From contig NZ_LR134336.1 of assembly GCF_900637025.1 (NCBI RefSeq), positions 1,070,001-1,134,000 on the forward strand: a stretch of 64,000 nt of DNA. Reading direction: 5' to 3'. How positions within the stretch are numbered: the stretch's first letter is position 1; every line of letters begins with the position of its first letter. The DNA comes from Streptococcus oralis ATCC 35037 (GTDB lineage Bacteria; Bacillota; Bacilli; Lactobacillales; Streptococcaceae). A program made the translations under genes and the position numbers. This document shows positions 40,369-49,220 of this stretch, piece after piece. A model generated the notes under the pieces. It had not been told where the DNA came from. It did not search any database and saw nothing but the letters and a program-made list of their open reading frames with translations.

Positions 40369-41391
40369 TTAGTCCACTTTGACAATCCATCCTTCAGGTG
40401 CATCTACATCACCAAATTGGATACCAGTCAATTCATCATAGAGTTTACGTGTCACAGGACCTACTTCTGTTTCACTATAGAAAACATGGAAATCATCGCC
40501 ATGTTGGATGCCTCCAATTGGCGAAATAACCGCTGCTGTTCCACAAGCACCTGCCTCTACAAAACGATCCAAATTATCAATTGGAACATCACCTTCAATC
40601 GGTGTCAAGCCCAAGCGGTGTTCTGCCAAGTAAAGCAAAGAATACTTGGTAATAGATGGCAAGATAGATGGACTCAATGGTGTTACAAATTCATTGTCAG
40701 CTGTAATTCCAAAGAAGTTAGCTGAACCGACTTCTTCAATCTTTGTATGTGTAGATGGGTCTAGGTAGATAACATCTGAAAATTGGCGTGACTTGGCCAT
40801 TTTACCTGGGAGGAGACTTGCAGCATAGTTTCCACCTACCTTGGCCGCACCTGTACCATTCGGAGCTGCACGGTCGTATTCATCCTGAATCAAGAAATTT
40901 GTTGGGACTAAACCACCTTTAAAATAGTTACCAACTGGCATAGCAAAGATGGTGAAAATATACTCTTCTGCAGGTTTAACCCCAATAATATCCCCAACAC
41001 CAATCAAAAGTGGACGAAGATAAAGGGTTCCACCTGTTCCATATGGTGGGACGTATTCTTCATTTGCACTCACAACTGCTTTACAAGCTTCTACAAACAT
41101 TTCTGTCGGAACTTGTGGCATCAAAAGACGGTCGCAAGTACGTTGCAAACGCTTGGCATTTTCGTCAGGACGGAACAGTTGAACACTGCCGTCTTTGGTA
41201 CGATAGGCTTTCAATCCCTCAAATGCTTGCTGTCCATAGTGGAGACTTGGAGAAGACTCTGAAATATGCAAGGTTGCATCCTCTGTCAATTCTCCTTGAT
41301 CCCATTGACCATTTTTGTAGTGAGCGATATAACGGTAAGGTAATTTCATATAAGCAAATCCAAGGTTTTCCCAATCAATTGCAACTGTCAT
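40369..41391 (-). CDS. ilvE: branched-chain amino acid aminotransferase
   Basis: Class IV PLP transaminase that performs the last step of Ile, Val and Leu synthesis. 340 residues from MTVAIDWENLGF (ATG 41389-41391, AAAGGAG upstream). Visible: SLHYGQQAFEGLKAYR near 57, RPDENAKRLQRTCDRLLMP, YLRPLLIG near 145, the PLP Lys in AAKVGGNYAASL (about 195), EVGSANFFGI and GTAAVISPIG near the end. It complements leuAB in the leucine pathway, though not linked to it. Own promoter and terminator. Confidence 0.96.
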   Translation of the reverse strand: MTVAIDWENLGFAYMKLPYRYIAHYKNGQWDQGELTEDATLHISESSPSLHYGQQAFEGLKAYRTKDGSVQLFRPDENAKRLQRTCDRLLMPQVPTEMFVEACKAVVSANEEYVPPYGTGGTLYLRPLLIGVGDIIGVKPAEEYIFTIFAMPVGNYFKGGLVPTNFLIQDEYDRAAPNGTGAAKVGGNYAASLLPGKMAKSRQFSDVIYLDPSTHTKIEEVGSANFFGITADNEFVTPLSPSILPSITKYSLLYLAEHRLGLTPIEGDVPIDNLDRFVEAGACGTAAVISPIGGIQHGDDFHVFYSETEVGPVTRKLYDELTGIQFGDVDAPEGWIVKVD

Positions 41392-41427
41392 GTGTTTCTC
41401 CTTTATACTATTCAAACTATGTGTTCT

Positions 41428-41455
41428 ATTCTACACTTTTCTAGTAAAATTTCAA
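41428..41455 (-). promoter_or_regulatory. ilvE promoter
   Basis: Minus strand: -35 TTGAAA (41450-41455), 16-nt spacer, -10 TAGAAT (41428-41433). No T-box or attenuator is visible in the short leader. Confidence 0.65.
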
Positions 41456-41492
41456 GTATTATTTGTAATTTTCTGAAAATTTTTTCAACATA

Positions 41493-41520
41493 AAGAAATC
41501 AGCCCTCTGGACTGATTCTT
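41493..41520 (-). terminator. parC terminator
   Basis: AAGAATCAGTCC / GGCTGATTTCTT stem (one mismatch) starting two bases after the parC stop; T-rich flank on the minus strand is short. Confidence 0.65.
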
Positions 41521-41521
41521 T

Positions 41522-44002
41522 TTACGAATTTGTTTTGTCCTCTTTAAAGACTTCTTTGAGGTAAGCATCGAAAACTTCTTCATCTGAAATCGTGTCTGAA
41601 ATAAAGCTTCCATTGCTAGTGCGTTCAGACAAATTCAAATCTTGCAATCGGCTTTCATAGATTGTTCCCTTGTTAGATTGGACAAGCAGCGTTTGGTCGT
41701 TTTCTTCTACTTCTGTACTAAAGAGATCACCAAAGAAACCTTGCTCTGCGACTGCTCCTGCTAAAAAGACACGGTGCGGTTTGTTTTTCAACTCACGCAA
41801 GACTTGTAGGCCTCGTTTAGCACGGCTGGTCGCTGGAATTTCCTCAATGGAAACGCGTTTCAAGCTTCCACGTTGGGTCAAGAGGTAGAAGGATGAGGTG
41901 TTACAGATAAAGGCTGCCTGAAGCGCATCATCTGCTTTCAGGTTCATAGCCTTGACACCTGTAGCCTTGGCACCAACAACTGGAACCTCTTCGATATTGA
42001 AACGAAGGGCATAACCATTTTGACTAATCAAGAGAACATCATCCAGTTTGATTGGTGCTACTGCTACAATCTGGTCTGTCTCGTCTTTGAGCTTAGCATA
42101 CTTAACAGACTTCGACTTGTAGGTCCGCCATGGAGAGAATTCTTTGCGTTCTACGCGCTTAATTTGACCAAGGCGAGTCGCTACAAAATAAGTTGTCGCA
42201 TCATCAAACTGATCCACTACTTCTGCATAAAGGATTTCTTCGTTAGTTTCAAAGTTTGTAATCGTTTGGCTCAAGTGCTCTCCGATGTCCTTCCAGCGAA
42301 TGTCTGCCAATTCATGGATTGGTCGATAGATGACATTCCCAAGAGTTGTAAACATCAAGAGGTGCTGGGTTGTCTTGGCAGATTGAACAAAGATCAAACG
42401 ATCATCATCACGCTTGCCAATTTCTTCCAGAGTGGAAGCGGCAAAGGAACGTGGGCTAGTGCGTTTGATATAGCCTGCCTTAGTCACGCTGACATAGGTA
42501 TCTTCCTCGGCAATCAAACTAGCTGTATCAATCTCGATTGCTTTCGCAGTGTCTTCTAAAGTACTCAAACGTGGAGTCGCAAATTTCTTTTTGACCTCAC
42601 GGAGTTCTTTCTTCATCAGATTGTACATAGTTCGTTCATCACCGATAATCGCCGCCAGCATGGCAATCTTCTCACGAAGTTCTGCTTCTTCTTCCTGCAA
42701 GACAACCACGTCTGTATTGGTCAAACGGTAAAGTTGTAAGGTCACGATAGCTTCAGCCTGCTCTTCTGTAAACTCATAGCTGACCTTGAGGTTTTCCTTG
42801 GCGTCAGCCTTATTCTCAGAAGCACGGATAAGGGCAATGACTTCGTCCAAAATCGAAATCACGCGAATCAAACCTTCAACGATATGCAGACGTTTCTCAG
42901 CCTTTTCCTTATCAAAGCGGGAACGTGCCAAAATCACTTCACGACGGTGGGCGATATAGCTAGACAAAATTGGGACAATCCCAACCTGACGAGGTGTGAA
43001 ATTGTCAATCGCCACCATGTTGAAGTTGTAGTTGATTTGAAGGTCAGTGTATTTGAAGAGATAGTTGAGTACGAGCTCGGTATTAGCATCTTTCTTGAGC
43101 TCAATAGCGATACGAAGACCGTCACGGTCAGACTCATCACGAACCTCAGCAATACCTGCCACCTTGTTATTGACACGAACATCATCAATTTTCTTAACTA
43201 GATTAGCCTTATTGATTTCATAAGGAATCTCAGTGATAACGATTTGCTCCTTACCGCCTTTTAGCTTTTCAATCTCCGTCTTAGAACGAACAACCACGCG
43301 CCCTTTCCCAGTTTCATAAGCCTTCTTTATTTCGTCACGCCCTTGAATAATCCCTCCTGTCGGGAAGTCTGGCCCAGGTAAGAATTCCATGAGTTTGTCC
43401 ACCTTGGCTGTTGGGTGGTCAATCATGTAAACCGTCGCATCAATAACCTCAGCTAAATTATGGGGAGGAATGTCTGTAGCATAACCAGCCGAAATCCCAG
43501 TCGAACCATTGACCAAGAGGTTTGGAAATGCTGCTGGCAAAACCGTCGGTTCTTTCTCGGTATCGTCAAAGTTCCAAGCAAAGGGAACTGTCTTCTTTTC
43601 GATATCTTGAAGAAGATAACCAGCAATCTCAGACAAACGAGCCTCGGTATAACGCATAGCCGCAGGCGGATCTCCGTCCATAGAACCGTTATTACCGTGC
43701 ATTTCAACCAGAATCTCACGGTTTTTCCAGTCCTGTGACATACGAACCATGGCATCATAGATAGAAGAATCACCGTGTGGGTGGAAATTCCCCATGATGT
43801 TCCCGACTGACTTGGCAGACTTACGGTAGCTCTTGTCAAAAGTATTGCCATCTTTATTCATAGAATAAAGAATACGACGTTGAACCGGCTTCAAGCCATC
43901 ACGAATATCTGGCAAAGCCCGGTCTTGAATGATGTATTTGGAGTAGCGACCAAAGCGCTCTCCCATGATGTCCTCCAGGGACATGTTTTGAATGTTACTC
44001 AT
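41522..44002 (-). CDS. parC: DNA topoisomerase IV subunit A
   Basis: Cleavage subunit of topoisomerase IV, 826 residues from MSNIQNMSLED (ATG 44000-44002). Quinolone region reads [18 protein letters not shown] with Ser79 and Asp83, the susceptible state. Catalytic Tyr is in AAMRYTEARLS. A coiled-coil gate follows, and a five-bladed C-terminal pinwheel lacks a GyrA box, separating it from gyrA. The chosen start has no clear Shine-Dalgarno sequence; an in-frame ATG nine codons upstream (MHFTGFVSY) has none either. The leader holds two two-codon ORFs and a hairpin. Confidence 0.95.
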   Translation of the reverse strand: MSNIQNMSLEDIMGERFGRYSKYIIQDRALPDIRDGLKPVQRRILYSMNKDGNTFDKSYRKSAKSVGNIMGNFHPHGDSSIYDAMVRMSQDWKNREILVEMHGNNGSMDGDPPAAMRYTEARLSEIAGYLLQDIEKKTVPFAWNFDDTEKEPTVLPAAFPNLLVNGSTGISAGYATDIPPHNLAEVIDATVYMIDHPTAKVDKLMEFLPGPDFPTGGIIQGRDEIKKAYETGKGRVVVRSKTEIEKLKGGKEQIVITEIPYEINKANLVKKIDDVRVNNKVAGIAEVRDESDRDGLRIAIELKKDANTELVLNYLFKYTDLQINYNFNMVAIDNFTPRQVGIVPILSSYIAHRREVILARSRFDKEKAEKRLHIVEGLIRVISILDEVIALIRASENKADAKENLKVSYEFTEEQAEAIVTLQLYRLTNTDVVVLQEEEAELREKIAMLAAIIGDERTMYNLMKKELREVKKKFATPRLSTLEDTAKAIEIDTASLIAEEDTYVSVTKAGYIKRTSPRSFAASTLEEIGKRDDDRLIFVQSAKTTQHLLMFTTLGNVIYRPIHELADIRWKDIGEHLSQTITNFETNEEILYAEVVDQFDDATTYFVATRLGQIKRVERKEFSPWRTYKSKSVKYAKLKDETDQIVAVAPIKLDDVLLISQNGYALRFNIEEVPVVGAKATGVKAMNLKADDALQAAFICNTSSFYLLTQRGSLKRVSIEEIPATSRAKRGLQVLRELKNKPHRVFLAGAVAEQGFFGDLFSTEVEENDQTLLVQSNKGTIYESRLQDLNLSERTSNGSFISDTISDEEVFDAYLKEVFKEDKTNS

Positions 44003-44052
44003 ATAGGATACAAAGCCCGTAAAATGCAAAGTGAAAATAGGAAATTCTAGCA

Positions 44053-44067
44053 GTGAGCGATGCTCAC
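44053..44067 (-). other. hairpin in the parC leader
   Basis: GTGAGC-ATC-GCTCAC (minus-strand reading), a perfect 6-bp stem with a 3-nt loop, 51 nt upstream of the chosen parC start and without a T tract. Possibly involved in translation control. Confidence 0.5.
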
Positions 44068-44086
44068 AAGAGAATTTATCTTTTTC

Positions 44087-44104
44087 TTACAGCATTTAGG
44101 GCAT
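44087..44104 (-). other. two adjacent two-codon ORFs in the parC leader
   Basis: ATG-CCC-TAA (44096-44104) has an ideal GAAAGGAG site seven bases upstream. ATG-CTG-TAA (44087-44095) starts right after it. They are the only strong ribosome binding site in the parC leader. Confidence 0.5.
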
Positions 44105-44216
44105 GTTCAACTCCTTTCAAAGAATGTAGAGTAGATTTTTATAGAATAAGGGATAATTTACAGAAATTAGTCCCGTGTTCAGTTACTATATATAACTAAA
44201 CTATCTTTTCTGTAGT

Positions 44217-45101
44217 TTAATCTTTTAAATTATATACTTTATTTAGTTGGTGATCTGAAAGTCTCTCCTCAGCATACTGAATCATCTTCTCAGCTACTTC
44301 TTTATCGTAGTTAAATCCCATTTTTTGAGCAAGGGACTGAGCCTCTTGGTGGAAAAGGTTCATCGTAGCAAACAAAGATTGAGTGATTTTGTCACTACTT
44401 GAAAAATCAAGTAGATTTGAGAATTCCTTCTCTTTCTCAGCAGGTAAATAGTTAAAGAGATATTTATAGTTCTTGCCAATATCAATCGTCCCCCTATCTG
44501 CTGCAACTCGCCAAGCCAAGACCTTCAAGAGTTCTTGTTGACAAATTCCGTAGAGATGATTCGTGGCATAGATGGCTTGCTTGCGACAAATCCCTTTAAC
44601 CACGTAGGCTGACACCCACCAAAATTCATTGCAGGCTTTTTCGAAATCTGTCTGACTAGCTGGATTTGTCCAGTAACGTTGAGGACTTGTAGTATAGGAC
44701 TCAAACAAGCCTTTCTCATCTTTCAAAACTGTATAATCAGCTTCACTATCCACCCACTCTTGAATGTGGTCTTTGGGGCAGAGGGTCAAATCAATCCGAT
44801 TTCCATCTTCAAATAGCATCAGATAAAGTCGACGGTTGCCTAGGACATTATGCTGCTCAATAATACGTTTGCCAAACTGGTCTAACCAAGAAAGGTCACT
44901 CGTCAGATTATCTAAGTCGTCCACGACATAAACAACATCATAGTCTTGAAACTCGTCTTTTGGTGCTTTTGGATTTGTCCGTGAACCAGACATGGCGACA
45001 GCTTCTACTTGTATATTTTCGGCTACCTGTAAAATCAATCTCAGCATTTGCACTTCACTTCTATATTGTCTGCACATATCTTTTATAGAATTATTTTTCA
45101 T
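44217..45101 (-). CDS. ANT(6)-like nucleotidyltransferase (aminoglycoside 6-adenylyltransferase family)
   Basis: A 294-residue protein of the streptomycin adenylyltransferase family. The nucleotidyltransferase motif is AVAMSGSRTNPKAPKDEFQDYDVVYVV (about residues 35-60), with the metal-binding Asp pair in DYD and a third acidic residue in GNRIDLTLCP. NEFWWVSAYVVKGI and KVLAWRV match the family's C-terminal helical domain. Chromosomal relatives in mitis-group streptococci need not confer streptomycin resistance, so resistance is not claimed. It overlaps the upstream membrane gene by 11 bp. GGAG lies 10 nt before the ATG. Confidence 0.85.
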   Translation of the reverse strand: MKNNSIKDMCRQYRSEVQMLRLILQVAENIQVEAVAMSGSRTNPKAPKDEFQDYDVVYVVDDLDNLTSDLSWLDQFGKRIIEQHNVLGNRRLYLMLFEDGNRIDLTLCPKDHIQEWVDSEADYTVLKDEKGLFESYTTSPQRYWTNPASQTDFEKACNEFWWVSAYVVKGICRKQAIYATNHLYGICQQELLKVLAWRVAADRGTIDIGKNYKYLFNYLPAEKEKEFSNLLDFSSSDKITQSLFATMNLFHQEAQSLAQKMGFNYDKEVAEKMIQYAEERLSDHQLNKVYNLKD

Positions 45102-45618
45102 TGCCGTCTAGCTCCTCTTGTTTTTGGATGTCTCGTATTCTTTTCATCTCAAGTTCGCCTACTATCAATTGGATAGTTGAACAAATCCCCGAAACGATTA
45201 AAATAAAATAAAACAAATTCATATCGTTTTTATGATATATTTGAAAGCTTCTCCATAATACAAAAGTATTTACTAATGAAAGAAGGAAAAGTAAAATAGC
45301 ATTGAATCGAAGTATTATAGCAAACTTACTCTTAAAATACCTATAATGTTTTCCAATCCGATAGAGAGTATATAGTGAAAAAACAATCATCAAAGGGGTG
45401 AAGGCAAGTGCATAAAATAAGATAAACCCTATTCCTGAGTATGGTTTACTTTCCATTGGTAGATCTAATAGACAGATACCAATAGTGAGGATGTTCAATA
45501 TAAACAAAGATACTGTGCGAGCACACTCTTTTCTCCCTTTACTGGTCGTTAAATCATATATAATTCCAAAAATGGCTAGGAGAACAAGGAAAAAAGGCAA
45601 CATTAATAACGTAATCAA
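45091..45618 (-). CDS. predicted membrane protein of unknown function
   Basis: A 175-residue protein with four or five predicted helices: ITLLMLPFFLVLLAIFGIIY (1-20), TVSLFILNILTIGICLL, GIGFILFYALAFTPLMIVF, FNAILLFLLSLVNTFVLW and NLFYFILIVSGICSTIQLI. A charged tail (KRIRDIQKQEELDGNEK) faces the cytoplasm. I do not recognise the family. It overlaps the ANT(6)-like gene by 11 bp and is likely coexpressed. It belongs to the accessory block between parE and parC. Confidence 0.68.
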   Translation of the reverse strand: MITLLMLPFFLVLLAIFGIIYDLTTSKGRKECARTVSLFILNILTIGICLLDLPMESKPYSGIGFILFYALAFTPLMIVFSLYTLYRIGKHYRYFKSKFAIILRFNAILLFLLSLVNTFVLWRSFQIYHKNDMNLFYFILIVSGICSTIQLIVGELEMKRIRDIQKQEELDGNEK

Positions 45619-45678
45619 TACCGCACCTCCAATAGTTTTAGCGATTGTTTACCTACAAAAGATAATCATCACCTTTAC

Positions 45679-45840
45679 TTGAATTTTACAACTCCCCTGT
45701 CTGGTATAGGTTATACCCTTAAAGAAACGGGTCTGAGTAAGGTCATCCGTCAGATTATTGAGGAGGAGATACTTGAGTTCCTACCAGCGTCAACTTTTAA
45801 AGTTTTAACTGTCCCTAAAATCAGTCCAAGTATTTCCTGA
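45679..45840 (+). pseudogene. orphan ORF fragment (no recognised family)
   Basis: A plus-strand frame of 53 codons, LNFTTPLSGIGYTLKETGLS...KISPSIS, with no proper start or ribosome binding site but amphipathic protein-like composition. It looks like the 3' end of a lost gene. It lies in the 358-nt gap between two membrane protein genes. Confidence 0.35.
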
Positions 45841-45948
45841 TCAGTTCTCATATTTCAATTCTTCATCACTTAGAGCTGTTTGAAATTGTTTTTCATTATA
45901 AATCGTAAACCATTTGCCATCTCTGACATAATCTAAGTAATTAATCAC
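45841..45948 (-). pseudogene. orphan ORF fragment, 35 codons
   Basis: Minus-strand GTG-initiated frame VINYLDYVRDGKWFTIYNEK... ending ELKYEN. No ribosome binding site. Its composition is protein-like and it may be the remnant of a C-terminal end. Family not recognised. Confidence 0.3.
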
Positions 45949-45976
45949 TATACCCAACCAAAAAGTATTCTATGTC

Positions 45977-46453
45977 TTACTGATTTCGTTTGGTGTAATG
46001 GAGATAGAGAGGAGGAAGATAGGAAACTAGAATCATCAAAATCATTACCAAGAATGTCAACAGATGGATCTGAACTAAATTTACCACATACCATCCCAGA
46101 ATACCTACAGATAGGGGACCTAAAATATAGGATAGGAAAATCAAAAAAGCCTTCCACCGTTTCTCCGGATAGACATAACACAATCGAATAAGTGTGTAGA
46201 TTAAGGCTCCTGCTATCAAAGGAAAACCAAATAAAATCATGACAAAGGATGCCACTAAAGAACCGGATTCTGACGAATCCATATTGAATAAAAGCATCAA
46301 GATCATAAACAAGGTAAATACAATCGGTGCATATAAACCTTGGAAACTTTTTTTTCGACTGTTAATGTAGAATGCAAGAATAGCCGAGGGTAAAGAAACT
46401 AAGAAAACCAAACCCAAGTAACTACCAAAAATCGAATATCCTGAATCAACCAT
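45977..46453 (-). CDS. predicted membrane protein of unknown function
   Basis: A 158-residue protein with about five helices: GSYLGLVFLVSLPSAILAFYI, LYAPIVFTLFMILMLLF, LVASFVMILFGFPLIAGALIYTLIRL, WKAFLIFLSYILGPLSVGIL and VQIHLLTFLVMILMILVSYL. A basic KKSFQ loop and a short HYTKRNQ tail flank them. I do not recognise the family. It starts 12 nt after the parE stop and may be cotranscribed with parE. Confidence 0.7.
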   Translation of the reverse strand: MVDSGYSIFGSYLGLVFLVSLPSAILAFYINSRKKSFQGLYAPIVFTLFMILMLLFNMDSSESGSLVASFVMILFGFPLIAGALIYTLIRLCYVYPEKRWKAFLIFLSYILGPLSVGILGWYVVNLVQIHLLTFLVMILMILVSYLPPLYLHYTKRNQ

Positions 46454-46465
46454 TATTCATGCCCC

Positions 46466-48409
46466 TTAAAACACAGTCGCTTCCTCAAGCGTAAACTTGA
46501 CATTATCCTCAATCCACTTACGGCGTGGTTCGACCTTATCTCCCATAAGGACATTGACGCGACGTTCAGCGCGTGCTAGGTCTTCGATAGTGACACGGAT
46601 GAGGGTACGCGTTTCTGGGTTCATGGTTGTTTCCCAGAGTTGGTCTGCATTCATCTCACCAAGACCTTTATAGCGTTGGAGCGTAGCGCCTTTACCGAAC
46701 TGCTTGCGAAGTTCTTCTAACTCACCATCCGTCCAAGCATAGGCCACTTCTTCTTTCTTACCTTTCCCTTTGGACATCTTGTAAAGTGGAGGAAGGGCGA
46801 TATAGACATGGCCTGCCTCAACTAGCGGACGCATATAACGGTAGAAGAATGTTAAAAGAAGAGTTTGGATATGGGCACCGTCGGTGTCGGCATCGGTCAT
46901 GATAATAATCTTGTCATAGTTGGCATCTTCAAGTGAGAAATCTGCTCCAACACCAGCACCGATGGTATAAATCATGGTATTGATTTCTTCATTTTTGAGG
47001 ATATCCGCCATCTTAGCCTTGGCTGTATTGATAACCTTGCCACGAAGAGGCAAGATAGCTTGGAATTTACGGTCACGACCTTGCTTGGCAGAACCACCGG
47101 CAGAATCTCCTTCGACTAGGTAGAGTTCATTCTTTGCAGGGTTTTTAGACTGGGCTGGAGTCAATTTACCAGAAAGCAAGCCCTTGTCTTTTTTATTTTT
47201 CTTACCATTTCGGCTCTCATCACGCGCTTTGCGAGCTGCCTCACGAGCATCACGCGCCTTGATAGCCTTGCGAATGAGATTGGAAGCCAATTCTCCATTT
47301 TCCATAAGGAAGAAGGTCAACTTATCAGCCACAATTCCATCCACAACCGGACGAGCTAGTGGACTCCCCAGTTTATCCTTGGTCTGACCCTCAAACTGGA
47401 GGTGTTCTTCAGGAACGAGAATAGAAAGAACGGCTGCTAGTCCCTCGCGGTAGTCTGACCCTTCAAGGTTTTTATCTTTTTCCTTGAGAAGTCCTGTCTT
47501 GCGCGCATAGTCATTCATAACCTTGGTAATGGCAGACTTGAGTCCTGTCTCATGTGTTCCACCATCTTTAGTACGAACGTTATTGACAAAGGATAGAATG
47601 TTATCTGAAAATCCATCATTGTACTGGAGGGCAATCTCCACTTGGAAACCATTGTCTTCGCCTTCAAAGTATAGGACTGGCGTCAAGGTTTCCTTGTCTT
47701 CATTGAGGTAAGAAACAAAGTCTTGTACCCCGTTCTCATAATGGAATTCGATTGCTTCATCTGTTCGCTTATCTGTTAAAGACAAGGTCACATTTTTTAA
47801 GAGAAAGGCTGACTCATTGAGTCGTTCTGAAATGGTATTGTATTTGAAGTCAGTCGTAGAGAAAATCGTCGCGTCAGGCATGAAAGTGACTTTGGTACCG
47901 GTCTTAGACTTGGGTGCTGTACCAATTTTCTTCAAGGTTGTGACGGGTTTCCCGCCATTTTCAAAACGTTGCTTGTAGACTGTACCGTCACGGGTAATTT
48001 CAACTTCCAACCAACTTGAGAGGGCATTAACAACCGAAGAACCGACTCCGTGAAGACCTCCAGATGTCTTATAGCCACCTTGACCGAATTTCCCTCCAGC
48101 GTGGAGAATGGTAAAGATAACTTCAACAGTTGGAATTCCCATGGCGTGCATTCCCGTTGGCATCCCACGTCCGTGGTCTTGAACCGTTAAACTCCCGTCC
48201 TTATTAATCGTCACATCGATGCGATCACCAAATCCAGACAAGGCTTCGTCAACCGCATTATCCACGATTTCCCAGACTAGATGATGGAGACCAGCACCGT
48301 CGGTCGATCCAATATACATCCCTGGACGTTTACGGACCGCATCCAACCCTTCTAGCACCTGAATGGCGTCATCATTGTAGTTATTAATATTGATTTCCTT
48401 TTTTGACAC
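46466..48409 (-). CDS. parE: DNA topoisomerase IV subunit B
   Basis: ATPase subunit of topoisomerase IV, 647 residues. The start is GTG at 48407-48409 with AGGAGG upstream. GHKL ATPase motifs: [17 protein letters not shown] (about 46), [10 protein letters not shown] (about 77), and [15 protein letters not shown] (about 118). Toprim region: [33 protein letters not shown] split at about 430, and [16 protein letters not shown] (about 510). The C-terminal [16 protein letters not shown] is typical. Diverges from plsY; parC lies 2.5 kb downstream beyond an accessory block. Confidence 0.97.
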   Translation of the reverse strand: MSKKEININNYNDDAIQVLEGLDAVRKRPGMYIGSTDGAGLHHLVWEIVDNAVDEALSGFGDRIDVTINKDGSLTVQDHGRGMPTGMHAMGIPTVEVIFTILHAGGKFGQGGYKTSGGLHGVGSSVVNALSSWLEVEITRDGTVYKQRFENGGKPVTTLKKIGTAPKSKTGTKVTFMPDATIFSTTDFKYNTISERLNESAFLLKNVTLSLTDKRTDEAIEFHYENGVQDFVSYLNEDKETLTPVLYFEGEDNGFQVEIALQYNDGFSDNILSFVNNVRTKDGGTHETGLKSAITKVMNDYARKTGLLKEKDKNLEGSDYREGLAAVLSILVPEEHLQFEGQTKDKLGSPLARPVVDGIVADKLTFFLMENGELASNLIRKAIKARDAREAARKARDESRNGKKNKKDKGLLSGKLTPAQSKNPAKNELYLVEGDSAGGSAKQGRDRKFQAILPLRGKVINTAKAKMADILKNEEINTMIYTIGAGVGADFSLEDANYDKIIIMTDADTDGAHIQTLLLTFFYRYMRPLVEAGHVYIALPPLYKMSKGKGKKEEVAYAWTDGELEELRKQFGKGATLQRYKGLGEMNADQLWETTMNPETRTLIRVTIEDLARAERRVNVLMGDKVEPRRKWIEDNVKFTLEEATVF

Positions 48410-48438
48410 AAGGAACCTCCTATTTGTTCATCTTTTCT

Positions 48439-48467
48439 ATTTTACAGGTTTTCTAGCGATTTTGCAA
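48439..48467 (-). promoter_or_regulatory. parE promoter
   Basis: Minus strand: -35 TTGCAA (48462-48467), 17-nt spacer, -10 TAAAAT (48439-48444), about 30 nt upstream of the GTG start. Confidence 0.72.
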
Positions 48468-48509
48468 AGTTTTTCCCTTTCAGCCGTCACAATTTCACAG
48501 GATATTCTC

Positions 48510-48538
48510 TGACTTTCTATAGCATTTCATGGTATAAT
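48510..48538 (+). promoter_or_regulatory. plsY promoter placing the transcript start at the ATG
   Basis: -35 TGACTT (48510-48515), 17-nt spacer, TGG-extended -10 TATAAT (48533-48538). The ATG begins at 48545, six bases after the -10, so transcription would start at or next to the first codon and no ribosome binding site is possible. Confidence 0.72.
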
Positions 48539-48544
48539 AGTTTT

Positions 48545-49186
48545 ATGATGACATTTGTATTATTAATTTTAGCTTATCTGCTAGGTTCGATTCCGTCTGG
48601 TCTATGGATTGGACAAATCTTCTTTCAAACAAATCTGCGTGAACATGGTTCTGGAAACACCGGAACAACCAATACTTTCCGAATTTTAGGTAAGAAAGCG
48701 GGTATGGCAACCTTTGTGATTGACTTCTTTAAAGGAACCTTGGCAACTCTCCTTCCAATCCTTTTCCACCTTCAAGGTGTATCACCTCTCGTCTTTGGTC
48801 TTTTGGCCGTAATTGGACATACCTTTCCTATCTTTGCAGGATTTAAAGGTGGTAAGGCTGTCGCAACCAGTGCTGGAGTGATTTTCGGATTTGCGCCTGT
48901 TTTCTGTCTCTATCTAGCAATCGTATTCTTTGGAAGCCTCTATCTAGGTAGTATGATTTCACTATCTAGCGTTACTGCTTCTATTGCAGCCGTTATTGGA
49001 GTTCTCCTATTTCCACTATTTGGATTTATCCTGAACAGCTATGACCCTCTCTTCATTTTGATTATCCTAGCACTTGCTAGCTTGATTATCATTCGTCACA
49101 AGGATAATATCACACGTATCAAAAATAAAACTGAAAATCTTGTCCCTTGGGGATTGAACCTAACCCATCAAAATCCTAACAAATAA
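48545..49186 (+). CDS. plsY: acyl-phosphate:glycerol-3-phosphate acyltransferase
   Basis: Integral membrane enzyme that makes lysophosphatidate from acyl-phosphate, the first step of phospholipid synthesis in Firmicutes. 213 residues, five helices. Loop motifs are present: [34 protein letters not shown] (the first catalytic Ser/Gly/Arg loop), [18 protein letters not shown], and [17 protein letters not shown] at the C terminus. Starts with two Met codons, no ribosome binding site (see promoter). Divergent from parE. Confidence 0.95.
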   Translation: MMTFVLLILAYLLGSIPSGLWIGQIFFQTNLREHGSGNTGTTNTFRILGKKAGMATFVIDFFKGTLATLLPILFHLQGVSPLVFGLLAVIGHTFPIFAGFKGGKAVATSAGVIFGFAPVFCLYLAIVFFGSLYLGSMISLSSVTASIAAVIGVLLFPLFGFILNSYDPLFILIILALASLIIIRHKDNITRIKNKTENLVPWGLNLTHQNPNK

Positions 49187-49214
49187 AACGCCAGTTTGAA
49201 ACTGACGTTTTTTT
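49185..49214. terminator. bidirectional terminator of plsY and the nup operon
   Basis: AAAACG.CAGTTT / AAACTG.CGTTTT stem with T runs on both sides; lies between the convergent plsY and nup permease ends. Confidence 0.82.
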
Positions 49215-49220
49215 GTATGC

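Noticed and set aside
41522..44002. Fluoroquinolone-resistance changes in parC (and gyrA)
   Set aside because: Ser79 and Asp83 of ParC and Ser81 and Glu85 of GyrA are the susceptible residues.
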